Positions 8,985-28,312 of a DNA stretch of 64,000 bases are shown piece after piece. The position numbers were made by a program, and so were the translations under genes. The stretch covers positions 1-64,000 of the forward strand of contig NZ_WIJK01000010.1 in assembly GCF_009496285.1 (NCBI RefSeq). Direction: 5' to 3'. Every line of letters begins with the position of its first letter. Position 1 is the stretch's first letter. Source of the DNA: Streptococcus mitis. Its GTDB lineage: Bacteria > Bacillota > Bacilli > Lactobacillales > Streptococcaceae. Under the pieces are notes generated by a model, which was not told the origin of the DNA, did not search any database, and saw nothing but the letters and a program-made list of their open reading frames with translations.

Positions 8985-9827
8985 CTATCCTTTGACAGCT
9001 CCCATAGTAATCCCTTGAGTGAAGGATTTTTGGAAGACAAGGAAGACTGTTACGATTGGCACAGCTGCAAGGGCAGCCCCTGCCATGATCAAACCGTAGT
9101 TTGTTGCCATCTCAGCCTGCATAGTCGCAACCCCGAGTGAGATGGTCAAGTTTTGACGTGAAGTCAACATTACCAATTGCATGAAGTAGTCATTCCAAGT
9201 ATTGATGAAGGTAAAGATTGCGAGAGCTGCAAATCCTGGTTTCACAATAGGGAAAGCTACGCTCCAGAAGGTACGAATCTCACCACATCCATCGATTTTA
9301 GCAGACTCGAGCAATTCTGTAGGAATGTTTTCACTAAATTGCTTCATAAGGAAGACCCCAAATGGCCATCCAATCAAAGGCAAGATAACTGCCCAAAGAG
9401 TGTCATGGATTCCCATGAAGTTGACGATACGTACCAATGGTACAAGGACAACTTGTTTTGGAAGAGCCATGGCAGCGATAAAGATTGCAAAGAGAATGCG
9501 TTGACCATAGAAACGTTTCTTAGCCAAAACATAACCTGCTAGTGAAGAGGTTGCACAAACCAAGAACATAGTTACTAAAGAAATGAACACTGAGTTCCAC
9601 ATCCATTGCAAGGCTGGGTTTTGCACCATCAATTGTTGGAAGTTCTCCATTGTTGGAGCTTTAGGGAACCATTGTGGTGGAATCATAATGGTATCTGGTT
9701 GTGATTTGAATGCACCTGTCAAGATCCAGTAGAATGGGAAGATAAACAGTACAGTCAACAAGAGCAAAATGATTGTTGAAATAACAGTAAAGGCTGTTAA
9801 TGGTTTCTTTTGTTGTGTAGGTTGCAT
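8985..9827 (-). CDS. satC: Sugar ABC transporter permease (sialic acid importer SatC type)
   Basis: A 280-residue MalG-type permease with six predicted membrane spans. The EAA loop that docks on the ATPase reads ESAKIDGCGEIRTFW near residue 185. It starts 15 nt after satB and belongs to the satABC set, which is the main sialic acid importer of pneumococcus. No ATPase gene is present in the cluster. Related streptococcal CUT1 importers share the ATPase MsmK encoded elsewhere, and the same is inferred here. Start ATG at 9827 follows AAGGAGACAG. Confidence 0.88.
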   Translation of the reverse strand: MQPTQQKKPLTAFTVISTIILLLLTVLFIFPFYWILTGAFKSQPDTIMIPPQWFPKAPTMENFQQLMVQNPALQWMWNSVFISLVTMFLVCATSSLAGYVLAKKRFYGQRILFAIFIAAMALPKQVVLVPLVRIVNFMGIHDTLWAVILPLIGWPFGVFLMKQFSENIPTELLESAKIDGCGEIRTFWSVAFPIVKPGFAALAIFTFINTWNDYFMQLVMLTSRQNLTISLGVATMQAEMATNYGLIMAGAALAAVPIVTVFLVFQKSFTQGITMGAVKG

Positions 9828-9842
9828 AGCTGTCTCCTTTCC

Positions 9843-10730
9843 TTAGTATTCTACATCGTTTCCGAGGATCTTGAATTGAGCGAAGCTGACAAGGGCAATC
9901 ATAACTGCCAAGAATACACCAATTGTATTGGCATAGCCATATTCAGTCAATTGGAAGGCTTTTTCGTAGAGGTAGTACATAAGTGTACTTGTTGAGTAGT
10001 TTGGACCACCAGATGTCAACAACTGAATCAAGGCGAAACATTGGAATGAGTTGATGGTTGTAATGATTGCGATATAAAGTGTTGTTGGAAGAAGGCTTGG
10101 CCATTTAATCTTCCAGAATACTTGGAACTCAGTCGCACCGTCAACACGAGCTGCTTCTACAAGTGAGTTATCAATATTACCCATTGCAGCGATGTAGAGA
10201 ATGATTGGTTGACCAACTGATGTTGTCAAAAGGATAATCATAATCGCCATCAAAGCCCAGTTTTTATCTCCCAACCAAGAAATGTTTTGGCTGATGATAT
10301 GGCTTGACTTAAGCACGAAGTTCAAAATACCTGATAGTGGATCGTAGATCCATTTCCATACTACTGTTACGGCAACACTACCTGTTACTACAGGAAGGAA
10401 GAAGACGAAACGGTAGAAAGATCTAGCGATGGCATTTTGTTGGTAAGTTTGTGATGCTACAAAGAGCGAGAAGAGTACAACGACTGGTACAGACCCGATA
10501 ACCAAGATTACGGTATTAATCAAAGATTTTGTAAACACAGGGTCTTTAAACATACGAATGTAGTTGTCCAAGCCCACAAACTCAAAGCTAGTCATCGAAT
10601 AGTTGAAGAAACTTGTGATGAAGCCCATGATCATTGGAGCTAAAACGAAGACGGTAAAGAAGATTAATACTGGTGCTAGGAATGCGTAGGAAATAATAGT
10701 TTCCCGCATGCGAATTTTATTGATTTTCAC
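9843..10730 (-). CDS. satB: Sugar ABC transporter permease (sialic acid importer SatB type)
   Basis: A MalF-type permease of 295 residues with six predicted spans and the EAA loop EAARVDGATEFQVFW near residue 215. I chose the GTG start at 10730 (VKINKIRMRE) because GAGGTG lies just upstream. A longer reading from a TTG at 10796 would add 22 polar residues without a ribosome site. The gene follows satA across a gap holding a strong hairpin and is followed 15 nt later by satC. It forms the membrane channel with SatC. Confidence 0.86.
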   Translation of the reverse strand: MKINKIRMRETIISYAFLAPVLIFFTVFVLAPMIMGFITSFFNYSMTSFEFVGLDNYIRMFKDPVFTKSLINTVILVIGSVPVVVLFSLFVASQTYQQNAIARSFYRFVFFLPVVTGSVAVTVVWKWIYDPLSGILNFVLKSSHIISQNISWLGDKNWALMAIMIILLTTSVGQPIILYIAAMGNIDNSLVEAARVDGATEFQVFWKIKWPSLLPTTLYIAIITTINSFQCFALIQLLTSGGPNYSTSTLMYYLYEKAFQLTEYGYANTIGVFLAVMIALVSFAQFKILGNDVEY

Positions 10731-10875
10731 AGTTGGCACCTCACTTTCACATAGTTTTGTTTTTTTGACTGTTATCTGACCCTGATCTAAAATCAAAATG
10801 AAATTTTTCTAAGATTCGTCAATGTAAAAACTTCATTTTAATTTTGACCTGTCAGTTGCTTCTATTTCAAACAAA

Positions 10876-10922
10876 AGTCCCCCTTTTCATACACAGATAT
10901 GCTCAGGGAAAAGGGGGGAACT
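10876..10922 (-). terminator. Intercistronic hairpin after satA
   Basis: A stem of about 12 bp (AGTTCCCCCCTTTTC with GAAAAGGGGGACT) is followed by TTTTG on the minus strand. Lying between the binding-protein gene and the permease genes, it probably lets only part of transcription through and protects the satA message. This would give more SatA than SatBC. Confidence 0.7.
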
Positions 10923-10942
10923 CAGTTTTTATTTAGGGCTTA

Positions 10943-12352
<1,410 letters not shown>

Positions 12353-12382
12353 TCAACCACTCTCCTCGTTTTTTATATTGTG

Positions 12383-13081
12383 TTATTTAAGACCCGCAAC
12401 AAATCGTTCCGTAATCTCTTTTGGTCTAGTAATAGCGCCACCAACTACGATACCTCGCACTCCGTAACCTAGGATTTGCTTAGCTTGTTCTGGTGTGTGA
12501 ATTTTTCCTTCAGCGATGACGTCCACCCCTGCATCACAGAGTTTCTTGATGAGTTCAAAGTCTGGGCCATCCACTTTTGGACTGTAAGAAGTGTAACCTG
12601 ATAAGGTTGTTCCGACAAAGTCAATTCCCGCTTCAACTGCTGTTAGACCTTCCTCAAAGGTACTTGTGTCAGCCATCAAGAGTTGATTTGGATATTTTTC
12701 TTTGATCTGACGGATAAATTCTTGGATCTCCAAGCCATCATGACGTTCACGCTTGGTACAGTCAAGAGCAATGACTTCGATGTCAAGAGCCGCTAGTTCA
12801 TCCACTTCCTTCATTGTAGCAGTAATGAATGGTTCTTGCGGTGGATAGTCCCGCTTGATAATCCCGATAATCGGAAGTTTAGTGACCTCTTTAATTTCCT
12901 TGATATCTCGAACACTGTTTGCTCGGATACCGACTGCACCACCTTGTTCAGCTGCTTTCACCAACAAGGGGATAACTCCTCCCGCTTCTGTGTAGAGCGG
13001 TTCATGAGGAAGTGCCTGACAAGAAACGATGATTCCATCTTTGATTTGTTCAATCAAGGCTTCTTTACTAATTTGTGGCAT
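12383..13081 (-). CDS. nanE: N-acetylmannosamine-6-phosphate 2-epimerase
   Basis: A 232-residue TIM-barrel enzyme that converts ManNAc-6-P to GlcNAc-6-P, the step after the lyase and kinase. Family segments are clear: [20 protein letters not shown] (Lys of the active site), [37 protein letters not shown] and [11 protein letters not shown]. Length is normal. It is the first gene of the unit nanE-satA-satB-satC-yhcH-yesL, behind a promoter with cre and the shared upstream motif. The ATG at 13081 follows GGAGGAAAG. The next step, GlcNAc-6-P deacetylation, is not encoded in the window. Confidence 0.93.
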   Translation of the reverse strand: MPQISKEALIEQIKDGIIVSCQALPHEPLYTEAGGVIPLLVKAAEQGGAVGIRANSVRDIKEIKEVTKLPIIGIIKRDYPPQEPFITATMKEVDELAALDIEVIALDCTKRERHDGLEIQEFIRQIKEKYPNQLLMADTSTFEEGLTAVEAGIDFVGTTLSGYTSYSPKVDGPDFELIKKLCDAGVDVIAEGKIHTPEQAKQILGYGVRGIVVGGAITRPKEITERFVAGLK

Positions 13082-13121
13082 CTACTTTCCTCCTTTTCTT
13101 TTCCTTTGTGTTTATGTGACT

Positions 13122-13219
13122 ATTATAGCTTATTATTAAAGCGCTTTCAACAACTTGTGCTAGAATAGATTGGAGTTTCAAAACAATTTTATGCAACAGT
13201 TTCTTCTGAAAGTAGTTTC
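13122..13219 (-). promoter_or_regulatory. nanE-sat operon promoter with upstream motif and cre
   Basis: On the minus strand the -35 is TTGAAA (13145-13150) and the -10 is TATAAT (13122-13127), with 17 nt between. The 15-mer TTGAAAGCGCTTTAA starting at the -35 matches cre at 14 of 15 positions, so CcpA would block RNA polymerase directly. GAAACTACTTTC lies at 13208-13219, exactly 57 nt upstream of the -35, as at the lyase promoter. Confidence 0.8.
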
Positions 13220-13280
13220 AGGGATCTAACATCTATCCCAACACCTCTTAAATCTTAAAACCAGCCCTTTTTTAAAGAAA

Positions 13281-13313
13281 AAGGCCGTAACTAATTTTCG
13301 TTACGACCCTTTC
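13281..13313 (-). terminator. Terminator after sialidase 1
   Basis: On the minus strand GGGTCGTAAC pairs with GTTACGGCC around an 8-nt loop and is followed by TTTTTC. It ends the sialidase gene before the nanE control region. A near copy ends the second sialidase gene (17576-17605). Confidence 0.75.
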
Positions 13314-13319
13314 TAACTA

Positions 13320-13425
13320 ATACTCTTCGAAAATCAAATTCAAACCACGTCAGCGTCCCCTTGCCGTACTCAAGTACAACCTGCGGCTAGCTTCCTAGTT
13401 TGCTCTTTGATTTTCATTGAGTATA
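13320..13425. repeat. BOX element, short form
   Basis: Begins ATACTCTTCGAAAAT with CCACGTCAGCGTC (boxA-like) and ends ACCTGCGGCTAGCTTCC...TTTTCATTGAGTATA (boxC-like). The boxB part is missing and the boxA-boxC junction is shortened. It lies in the 387-bp gap between sialidase 1 and nanE. BOX elements are typical of S. pneumoniae and close relatives. Confidence 0.85.
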
Positions 13426-13468
13426 AGATTTAGTTTCACTAAGGAAACCTTCAATTTTAACGATTTGA

Positions 13469-17089
<3,621 letters not shown>

Positions 17090-17216
17090 TCATCTGACTA
17101 AATGACAAAAATTACTTTTTCACGAATGGTTACACTCGCTCTTTCAAATTTTCTCTCACTTAACGACCCATCGTTAACTAGAGTCTCCTACTCCTTTCAA
17201 ATTTTATCTTATTCTC

Positions 17217-17314
17217 ATTATATAATAAATCCTCCCCTTTTAAGAGAGATTGAGATAGAACAGATTATACTTTCAGTTTTTAAAACATAAACTCAGACAT
17301 TTGAAACTACTTTC
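17217..17314 (-). promoter_or_regulatory. Sialidase 1 promoter with upstream motif
   Basis: The -10 is TATAAT (17217-17222). At the expected -35 position (17240-17245) the hexamer is TCTTAA, a poor match, as expected of an activator-dependent promoter. The minus strand reads GAAAGTAGTTTC at 17303-17314, exactly 57 nt upstream of the -35 position. The leader to the start codon is about 178 nt. Confidence 0.7.
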
Positions 17315-17390
17315 GGGTGCTTTGGATTTTTCTAACATAAAATTGCTTCATTCGGTTGAATCGTTTTTTTAATGAACTTTATCTCAAACT

Positions 17391-17542
17391 TATACTCAAT
17401 GAAAATCAAAGAGCAAACTAGGAAGCTAGCCGCAGGTTGCTCAAAACACAGTTTTGAGGTTGTGGATAGAACTGACGAAGTCAGTAACACATATACGGTA
17501 AGGCGAAGCTGACGTGGTTTGAAGAGATTTTCGAAGAGTATT
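17391..17542. repeat. BOX element (A-B-C, inverted relative to the window)
   Basis: Begins TATACTCAATGAAAATCAAAG and ends GAAGAGATTTTCGAAGAGTATT. It contains the boxB-like section TTGAGGTTGTGGATAGAACT with GACGAAGTC. It lies between the sialidase 1 control region and the end of sialidase 2, inside a 622-bp stretch without a gene. Confidence 0.85.
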
Positions 17543-17575
17543 AACTATTTGACTCCTGATTTATCTAGATCAAAA

Positions 17576-17605
17576 AGGCCGTAACTAGTTCTAGTCACGA
17601 CCCTT
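17576..17605 (-). terminator. Terminator after sialidase 2
   Basis: GGGTCGTGACTAG pairs with CTAGTTACGGCC on the minus strand and is followed by TTTTTG. It is located 50 nt after the stop codon at 17655. Confidence 0.75.
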
Positions 17606-17654
17606 TCTAATATAAGATCAAATTTCTCTATGAATTTCGTTGATTTTAACTATT

Positions 17655-22031
<4,377 letters not shown>

Positions 22032-22040
22032 TTAAAAAAT

Positions 22041-22051
22041 AAAGCGCTTTC
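22041..22051. promoter_or_regulatory. cre-like palindrome before sialidase 2 start
   Basis: AAAGCGCTTTC lies 27 nt upstream of the start codon, in the same context as in sialidase 1. Full cre consensus is not reached. Confidence 0.45.
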
Positions 22052-22216
22052 TTTTTTGCTTAAAATTTTTAGCCTTTCAGACTAGCTGCAAATAAGAAAC
22101 TGTATTATTGAATGGAATTGCCATTCTTTGTAAATGAAATGCTGTTGCACTTTTATAAACTCTATGTTAAAAGATTCGCAACTAGCTATACTCCTTTCAC
22201 TTTTTATTTTAACCAT

Positions 22217-22314
22217 ATTATATAATAAATATTCTAAATTTTAGACTTTATAATCTATAATAGATTCTACTTTCAAAGATATTTAGAAGTTTCAAACTAC
22301 CTGAAACTACTTTC
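22217..22314 (-). promoter_or_regulatory. Sialidase 2 promoter with upstream motif
   Basis: The -10 is TATAAT (22217-22222) with a weak -35 position (22240-22245, TCTAAA). The minus strand reads GAAAGTAGTTTC at 22303-22314, again 57 nt upstream of the -35 position. A second, less perfect copy (GTAGTTTGAAAC) follows at 22290-22301, so this promoter may hold two sites. The leader is about 195 nt. This control region fills the 368-bp gap to the esterase. Confidence 0.7.
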
Positions 22315-22336
22315 TCATTATCTGGGTCACATAAAG

Positions 22337-22372
22337 AAAAGCCTGTAGTTCATTCGAAACTACAGAGCTTTT
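22337..22372 (-). terminator. Terminator after CE7 esterase
   Basis: AAGCTCTGTAGTT pairs with AACTACAGGCTT on the minus strand and is followed by TTCTTT. It lies 10 nt after the esterase stop and ahead of the sialidase 2 activator motif. Confidence 0.7.
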
Positions 22373-22381
22373 TTTCAATTT

Positions 22382-23365
22382 TTAGTGACCAAGATAGGTA
22401 AAGGGGATCTCACTGCCACACAACCAGTTGTAAACTTGATCATTGACATGAACATTCATGGCTTCATGAGCATATTCAGGCATGATACGATAACTCTTTT
22501 CACAAGTCAAACGGTTGTAAATAGCAAACTGAGTGATTGGATAGCAGACATCATCATCAAGCCCAGTAATCATTCTCACCTCACCTTTGATTCGATGAGC
22601 AAGATTTTTCACATCGATATAGCTAAGTGTTTCCATAATCTGCTCTTCTGTCTCATGGAATGGATCATGGAACTTAAAGTAACGAAAGAGCTCATCATAG
22701 GCTTCGCTGGTATTTCCAATCTCTAGCACTCGTCTAAAGTCTGATAAAAATGGATAAATAGCAACTGTACGCTTGATACGTGGATTCAACCCCGCAGCCA
22801 CCAGAGCCAGCGCTCCTCCTTGAGAAGCTCCATAGCTTGCTAATTGGCCTTCATCCACTTGTGGGAAGCTAGCTACAATCTCAACTAATTGATAAATATC
22901 AAGATAAACATCCTTGTAGAAGAGTTGCTCTTTTCCTTCTACTGCACCACGAATGATTTGACCCTTAACTGTATTTCCGAGAGGCGAGCGTAACCCATCT
23001 TGTGAGTAACCAGACTGACCACGGACATCCATAGATACGACACCATAACCAGCGACTGTAAAGGATAACATATCTGTCCAATCCCAACAACGTCCCATAT
23101 ATCCATGGAAGTGAAAAATAACTGGTACTTTCTTTTCTGATTTTGGTAAGACCACACGTGCATAAACAAGACCATCGCGTGTACCTTTAAAGGTTAACTC
23201 ATAGCACTTCACGTTTGGAATACGAAATTCACGTTCCTCTAGTTGGTAATCTGGCAAGACTGAAACCTTCTCTATTTCCCCATCCCAAAAAGCATCGAAG
23301 TCTTGCGGAACTTCATCTCGCCCTCTGTAAGTTTTCATTTCTTCTATTAGTGCTGGATTTCTCAT
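22382..23365 (-). CDS. CE7 family acetyl esterase (acetyl xylan esterase / cephalosporin C deacetylase type)
   Basis: A 327-residue alpha/beta hydrolase of carbohydrate esterase family 7. The family motifs are present: RGQSG near residue 120, GASQGG near residue 187 (nucleophile Ser) and HE in EYAHEAMN near residue 305 (catalytic His). The Asp is probably in GLDDDVCYP. There is no signal peptide, so it acts in the cytosol. It carries the same promoter architecture as the sialidase and transport genes. This suggests that it removes acetyl groups from imported sugars, possibly O-acetylated sialic acids, but the substrate is inferred. Start ATG at 23365 follows GGAGGG. Confidence 0.88.
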   Translation of the reverse strand: MRNPALIEEMKTYRGRDEVPQDFDAFWDGEIEKVSVLPDYQLEEREFRIPNVKCYELTFKGTRDGLVYARVVLPKSEKKVPVIFHFHGYMGRCWDWTDMLSFTVAGYGVVSMDVRGQSGYSQDGLRSPLGNTVKGQIIRGAVEGKEQLFYKDVYLDIYQLVEIVASFPQVDEGQLASYGASQGGALALVAAGLNPRIKRTVAIYPFLSDFRRVLEIGNTSEAYDELFRYFKFHDPFHETEEQIMETLSYIDVKNLAHRIKGEVRMITGLDDDVCYPITQFAIYNRLTCEKSYRIMPEYAHEAMNVHVNDQVYNWLCGSEIPFTYLGH

Positions 23366-23382
23366 AAAACCCTCCTTAATTT

Positions 23383-23496
23383 TGTAACCGTTACCATAAC
23401 TCTAGCACATAAAGGGAGGCAATGCAAGACTGATATTTTAAATAGAAAGTGATTTTAATTTTGAAGATTCATAAAAGCTTATCTGAAAGTAGTTTT
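23383..23496 (-). promoter_or_regulatory. Esterase promoter with upstream motif and cre
   Basis: On the minus strand the -35 is TTGCAT (23422-23427) and the -10 is TAGAGT (23399-23404), 17 nt apart. A cre match (ATGGTAACGGTTACA, 14/15) lies at 23383-23397, just after the -10. The upstream motif AAAACTACTTTC is at 23485-23496, one base from the core, exactly 57 nt from the -35. Confidence 0.72.
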
Positions 23497-23584
23497 ATCC
23501 ATTCCATTCTGTATACATTCAATACACTTTCAAAGAATAACAACTTCTTTTCTCTCTCATCCAAGAGTCATTGAAGACTAGTCT

Positions 23585-23700
23585 TATACTCTTCGAAAAT
23601 CTCTTCAAACTAGGTCAGCTTTATCTGCAACCTCAAAGCCGTGCTTTGAGCAACCTGCGGCTAGCTTCCTAGTTTGCTCTTTGATTTTCATTGAGTATTA
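23585..23700. repeat. BOX element (A-C with partial B)
   Basis: Begins TATACTCTTCGAAAATCTC and ends GATTTTCATTGAGTATTA, with CAACCTCAAAGCCGTGCTTTG inside. It lies between the esterase promoter and the end of the ami operon. Confidence 0.85.
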
Positions 23701-23758
23701 GCATGTTTTCGGGTATATCGTTGTCTATCTTTAAACTAATGTTCTTTTACAAAAATAA

Positions 23759-23811
23759 AAAAGTTTCATAATCTTAATAGAATTATTCTACCAAGATTAC
23801 AAAACTCTTTC
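23759..23811 (-). terminator. Terminator of the ami operon
   Basis: A long stem on the minus strand (AAAGAGTTTTGTAATCTT with AAGATTATGAAACTTTTT, inner pairing TAGAAT/ATTCTA) followed by TTTTTTA. It begins directly after the amiF stop. Confidence 0.85.
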
Positions 23812-24738
23812 TTATTTCAAATCTTTTTTATAGCGTTCCAACTCTGCTTGGTTTGCCCAAACATAGTGACCTGGACGAATTTCTACCATAGAAGGCTTAT
23901 CAGTTTCATAGTCATGTTGATCTGGATCATAGACTTTCAAAACTTTTTTACGTTCCAAGATTGGGTCTGGAATAGGAACAGCTGATAGAAGTGCTTGCGT
24001 ATATGGATGAACTGGATTATTAAACAATTCTTCAGTTTCAGCCACTTCAACAATAACACCCTTATAAATTACCGCGATACGATCAGAGATGAAACGAACT
24101 ACTGACAAATCGTGGGCGATAAAGAGATAAGTCAATCCTAATTCCTTTTGGAATTTCTTGAGCAAGTTCAAAACTTGGGCACGTACTGAAACGTCCAAGG
24201 CTGAAATCGGCTCATCCGCAATAACGAAGTCAGGTTGCATAACCAAGGCACGAGCAATCCCGATACGTTGACGTTGTCCACCTGAAAACTCATGTGGGTA
24301 ACGTGTCAAGTGTTCAGCCAAAAGTCCCACTTCACGAATGATATTTTGAACTTTTTCTTTTCTTTCTTCTTCATCTTTAAATAAATGGTGGTTATAAAGA
24401 CCTTCAGAAATGATATAGTCAACCGTTGCACGTTCATTCAAACTTGCAGCAGGGTCCTGGAAAATCATTTGGATACGACGAATTAATTCCGAAGCTTGTT
24501 CACGTGATTTTTTACCATTAATTTTTTGACCTTCAAAGATGATATCACCTTTGCTGGTATCATTAAGACCGATGATAGCACGACCAATTGTTGTCTTACC
24601 ACTACCAGACTCTCCAACAAGTGAGAAAGTTTCTCCTTTGTTGATAAAGAAGTTCGCATTTTTAACAGCGACAAACTTTTTGCTTCCTTCACCGAAGGAA
24701 ATTTCTAAGTCTTTAATTTCTACTAATTTTTCAGACAT
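23812..24738 (-). CDS. amiF: Oligopeptide ABC transporter ATP-binding protein AmiF
   Basis: A 308-residue ATPase with Walker [10 protein letters not shown], signature [13 protein letters not shown], Walker B DFVIADEP and the C-terminal oligopeptide-transporter extension ([15 protein letters not shown]). I start at ATG 24738 (MSEKLVEIK) because AGGAGGAAGG precedes it, whereas an upstream in-frame start at 24807 would lie within amiE. It is 10 nt after amiE and last in the operon. With AmiE it powers uptake of oligopeptides through AmiC/AmiD. In pneumococcus the Ami system also serves peptide sensing and competence-related functions. Confidence 0.95.
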   Translation of the reverse strand: MSEKLVEIKDLEISFGEGSKKFVAVKNANFFINKGETFSLVGESGSGKTTIGRAIIGLNDTSKGDIIFEGQKINGKKSREQASELIRRIQMIFQDPAASLNERATVDYIISEGLYNHHLFKDEEERKEKVQNIIREVGLLAEHLTRYPHEFSGGQRQRIGIARALVMQPDFVIADEPISALDVSVRAQVLNLLKKFQKELGLTYLFIAHDLSVVRFISDRIAVIYKGVIVEVAETEELFNNPVHPYTQALLSAVPIPDPILERKKVLKVYDPDQHDYETDKPSMVEIRPGHYVWANQAELERYKKDLK

Positions 24739-24748
24739 TTCCTTCCTC

Positions 24749-25816
24749 CTAGTCCTCAAGATGTGTAAAGCCCATCTTTTCACGAATCTTGTCGTGTAAA
24801 TCTGCAATCACCGCTGGTTTTTCAACTTTTGGAGCTTGTTCATGAAGCAACCATGTCTTAGCCCAATGAGTATCAGATACTGCAAACTGAGGTGCTTTTT
24901 CCTCGAAGTCAATCTTCATAGCATAATCTGAACGAAGAGCAAAAGCATCTCCCTTCAATTCAGTATAAAGCGATGGAGGTGTTCCAGGGATTGAGTACAA
25001 TTCACCTTTGTCATCCGCAAGTTGAGGCAAGCTTGACAAGAGGCTCCATGTATATGGATGACGTGGGTCGTAGAAGATTTCTTCAACAGTACCATACTCA
25101 ACGATTTCACCAGCATACATAACCGCTACTTTATCAGCAATACTTGCTACGACACCTAGGTCGTGGGTGATAAAGATTGTTGTAAAGTGGTATTCGTGTT
25201 GAAGTGACTTCAACAAATCAATAATCTGTGCCTGAATGGTCACGTCAAGAGCTGTTGTCGGCTCATCACAGATAAGAATGTCTGGACGACAAGCAAGAGC
25301 AATCGCGATAACGATACGTTGACGCATTCCCCCAGAATATTGGAAAGGATACTCGTCAAAACGTTTCTCAGAATCTGGAATACCAACTTTATTCATATAG
25401 TCGATAGCCAATTCTTTAGCTTCTTGCGCAGTCTTGCCTTGGTGTTTAACAATAACTTCTGTGATTTGACTTCCGATTGTCTTGATGGGGTCTAGACTGG
25501 TCATCGGATCTTGGAAGATAGTTGCAATCTTCGCACCACGAATACTTTCCCATTCTTTATTAGATGTAAGGCTGGTCAATTCTTGGCCACGGTAATTAAT
25601 ACTACCTCGTGCAATACGACCATTTCCTTCCAACATTCCTGTGAATGTTTTTGTCAAAACTGATTTACCTGAACCTGACTCTCCAACTAAAGCGAGAACC
25701 TCTCCCTCGATCAGATCGATGGAGACACCTCGAATAGCTGTCAAAATCTTGTCACGAACATCAAATTCCACGACAATATCTTGAGCAGTCAAAATTACAT
25801 TTTTTCCTTTTATCAT
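24749..25816 (-). CDS. amiE: Oligopeptide ABC transporter ATP-binding protein AmiE
   Basis: A 355-residue ATPase with Walker [10 protein letters not shown], signature YSGGMRQRI, Walker [10 protein letters not shown]-loop FITHDLG and a long C-terminal domain typical of OppD/AmiE. It pairs with AmiF as the heterodimeric engine of the importer on the cytosolic face. It starts 8 nt after the amiD stop, with ATG at 25816 preceded by TAGGAGTAGAC. Length and sequence are normal for the family. Confidence 0.95.
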   Translation of the reverse strand: MIKGKNVILTAQDIVVEFDVRDKILTAIRGVSIDLIEGEVLALVGESGSGKSVLTKTFTGMLEGNGRIARGSINYRGQELTSLTSNKEWESIRGAKIATIFQDPMTSLDPIKTIGSQITEVIVKHQGKTAQEAKELAIDYMNKVGIPDSEKRFDEYPFQYSGGMRQRIVIAIALACRPDILICDEPTTALDVTIQAQIIDLLKSLQHEYHFTTIFITHDLGVVASIADKVAVMYAGEIVEYGTVEEIFYDPRHPYTWSLLSSLPQLADDKGELYSIPGTPPSLYTELKGDAFALRSDYAMKIDFEEKAPQFAVSDTHWAKTWLLHEQAPKVEKPAVIADLHDKIREKMGFTHLED

Positions 25817-25824
25817 GTCTACTC

Positions 25825-26751
25825 CTATCTATGTGTACGTGGATCACTAGCATCCGCTAGGTTCTGACCAACTACGAACAGTGACAAGGATACCAAGACC
25901 AAAGTTGTCAATGGAATCCAGAAGAGGTAAGCATTGGTTGTTACGTTCTGAGAATAATCCGAAATCAAACGTCCCAAACTTGGTACTGTGATTGGCAAGC
26001 CGAGTCCAAAGAATGACAGGAAGGCTTCATATGAGATAAATGCAGGAAGCATTTGTGATGTAGTTGTAACAATAACAGAAACCAATTGAGGCATGATATT
26101 TTTAATAACAATCTTATGGGTTGGTGTTCCCAGTGTACGTGAAGCAAGGTTGTACTCCAAATCACGGTAACGCATGATTTGGATACGAATCATATAAGCA
26201 ATACCAATCCAAGTAGTTACACTCATGGCAAAAATCAAGTTCCAGAAACCTGCACCGATAGAGTAAGTCAAAACAATAACGATCAAAAGTGAAGGGATGT
26301 TATTGATAACGTTATAAACTTCCATCATGATACGGTCAACTGATTTTGAAATACCCCAGATTCCGCCGACAATAACACCGATAACAACGTTTATAAAGGT
26401 CGCAATTACGGAAATCAAGATAGAGTTACGTGCTCCAAACCAGACACCGTCAAAGAGAGATTTACCATTACTATCTGTACCAAACCAATGTTCAGCATTT
26501 GGCTTAATGTAACGAGCGCTAAAATCATTTACCTTACTTACATCATTGAAGTCAAAATCAGAAAACATTGGATAGATGAAACTCATCAATACGATGGAAA
26601 TCAAAATACCAAGCATGATGATTGTTGATTTTTTCTTCAAAAACTGTCTAAAGACAGAACCCCAATATGAGTAGGCAGGAGCATCAATTGCTTCAGAGGC
26701 AAAATCATCTCGTTTTACAAATTGAAATTTATCATTACTAATCGTAGACAT
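25825..26751 (-). CDS. amiD: Oligopeptide ABC transporter permease AmiD
   Basis: A 308-residue OppC-type permease with an N-terminal cytosolic tail, six predicted spans and an EAA-like loop ([19 protein letters not shown]) near residue 210. The start ATG shares one base with the amiC stop codon (TAATG), showing translational coupling. It forms the channel with AmiC. Confidence 0.94.
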   Translation of the reverse strand: MSTISNDKFQFVKRDDFASEAIDAPAYSYWGSVFRQFLKKKSTIIMLGILISIVLMSFIYPMFSDFDFNDVSKVNDFSARYIKPNAEHWFGTDSNGKSLFDGVWFGARNSILISVIATFINVVIGVIVGGIWGISKSVDRIMMEVYNVINNIPSLLIVIVLTYSIGAGFWNLIFAMSVTTWIGIAYMIRIQIMRYRDLEYNLASRTLGTPTHKIVIKNIMPQLVSVIVTTTSQMLPAFISYEAFLSFFGLGLPITVPSLGRLISDYSQNVTTNAYLFWIPLTTLVLVSLSLFVVGQNLADASDPRTHR

Positions 26752-28247
26752 TATTTGCCTCCTTTCTCTGTCAATTTAATACGTGGGTCAATAATAGTCA
26801 TCCAAATATCTCCAATCAAGTAAGAGAAAATTGAAACACATGTAAAGATGAAGACCAGACCAACTACCATATTGTTGTTTGATGCTTTTACAGAGTCAAT
26901 CAACATTTTACCCATACCTGGGAAGGCAAAGACTGTTTCAGTAAGAGTTGCTCCACCAATAACACCAATAATTGAGCCTGGGATACCAGAAACGAGTGGT
27001 ACCATAGCGTTTTTAAAGATGTGTTTGTTAGAAATTTCTTTTTCAGAAAGACCTTTAGCTCGAGCAAAACGGACAAAGTCTTGAGATTGTAAGTCAATCA
27101 TGTAACGACGAATCCAGATAGCTAGACCAGGTGCTCCAAGTAAACCAAGAATGACTGATGGAAGGACATAAGATCGCCAATCGCCAGCACCCAAGATTGG
27201 GAATGAGTCTGGGAATCCGATAGAAGAACCAATCAAACGAATGATATAAACTAGAGCAATCGTTGGGAGGGCCATCAAGAAGGTCAAAGTACCTGTAGAT
27301 AGGCTGTCAATCCAAGTATTCTTGAAACGAGCCATTGCTGAACCAAGAGGAACTGCAATCGCATATGAAATCGCAAGACCAATCAAACCAGTGATAGCAG
27401 AACTTGCAATCATTGATGGGTATTGATAGTTGCTCTCAGTAGCTGTATATGGATCATCTTTACCGTAGTTGGCTACTTCACGAGCATCAGCTTGACTCGG
27501 AGATTTATAAGTTCTTGAGTAGATATTAACTGAAGATGTTTTCTTACCAGTTGGGAATTGCACTTCTGATGTCTTAGTTTGACCTTGGCCTTGTGTGATA
27601 ACTTGAAGAACAGGAGTATTAGCATAAGTTGGATATGAATCACCCAAATTCAAGTTCACAAAGTTTTGGTGAACAAATGGGAACTGACTATTGAAGTACA
27701 AGAGGTACTTGTGTTTAGTCCCTGAACCTACCAGAGACCAGCCGATAGCTGGGTCATTTTCAAAACGCAAATAACGCTCTAAGTTTGGATTTTCTGGGTC
27801 TTGAATCTTGTTTGTGTGGTCGATATCAAGTAAGTTTGCATAGAATTTAAACACACGTTCAAAAATTGGAATTTCACGTGTCGCATAGAATTGGCCACTT
27901 TCTGTGAAGACACCTAAAGTCCAGCCATTACCAAGTTGTTGAACATACTTTTCATAGATAGCTTTATTGGTATCATTTGCTTCAACTGTTACAGAAGAGT
28001 CCATACTACTAGCTTTTTCTTGCAACTCTTTTGTATCATAGTATTCGATATAACCCATACGTTCAAAAACGGTATTTTCATAGTTATCCCGTTTATCAGC
28101 AGTCGTAGCAATTTTATTGTAGTTCGTATCTTGTTTGAAAATCAACTTCCGTGGGACCATCGTATAGATAATCGTGTAAATCAAGGTCGTTACTAAAAAG
28201 ATAGAAACAAGCGACCGCAAGATACGCATAAAAACATATTTTTTCAT
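26751..28247 (-). CDS. amiC: Oligopeptide ABC transporter permease AmiC
   Basis: A 498-residue OppB-type permease. A first span (about residues 10-30) is followed by a large extracytoplasmic insertion of about 230 residues (about 35-275) characteristic of streptococcal AmiC, then five spans with the EAA-like loop [21 protein letters not shown] near residue 400. Start ATG at 28247 follows AAGGAAATAAT. It lies downstream of amiA across a hairpin and is coupled to amiD. Confidence 0.94.
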   Translation of the reverse strand: MKKYVFMRILRSLVSIFLVTTLIYTIIYTMVPRKLIFKQDTNYNKIATTADKRDNYENTVFERMGYIEYYDTKELQEKASSMDSSVTVEANDTNKAIYEKYVQQLGNGWTLGVFTESGQFYATREIPIFERVFKFYANLLDIDHTNKIQDPENPNLERYLRFENDPAIGWSLVGSGTKHKYLLYFNSQFPFVHQNFVNLNLGDSYPTYANTPVLQVITQGQGQTKTSEVQFPTGKKTSSVNIYSRTYKSPSQADAREVANYGKDDPYTATESNYQYPSMIASSAITGLIGLAISYAIAVPLGSAMARFKNTWIDSLSTGTLTFLMALPTIALVYIIRLIGSSIGFPDSFPILGAGDWRSYVLPSVILGLLGAPGLAIWIRRYMIDLQSQDFVRFARAKGLSEKEISNKHIFKNAMVPLVSGIPGSIIGVIGGATLTETVFAFPGMGKMLIDSVKASNNNMVVGLVFIFTCVSIFSYLIGDIWMTIIDPRIKLTEKGGK

Positions 28248-28269
28248 ATTATTTCCTTTAAAATCCCAA

Positions 28270-28300
28270 AAGAACCTTCCCCTTGTGGAGAGAAAGTTCT
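28270..28300 (-). terminator. Intercistronic hairpin amiA-amiC
   Basis: AGAACTTTC pairs with GGAAGGTTCT on the minus strand, followed by TTTTGGG. It lies between amiA and amiC and probably acts as a partial terminator that lowers permease and ATPase expression relative to the binding protein. Confidence 0.7.
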
Positions 28301-28312
28301 GATGAGCATTAT

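Noticed and set aside
10731..10796. Longer satB start at a TTG
   Set aside because: No ribosome site, and the extra residues are polar and unlike permease N-termini. The GTG at 10730 has GAGGTG upstream.
24739..24807. Longer amiF start
   Set aside because: It would overlap amiE by over 50 nt and lacks a ribosome site. The ATG at 24738 has AGGAGG and gives the known N-terminus.
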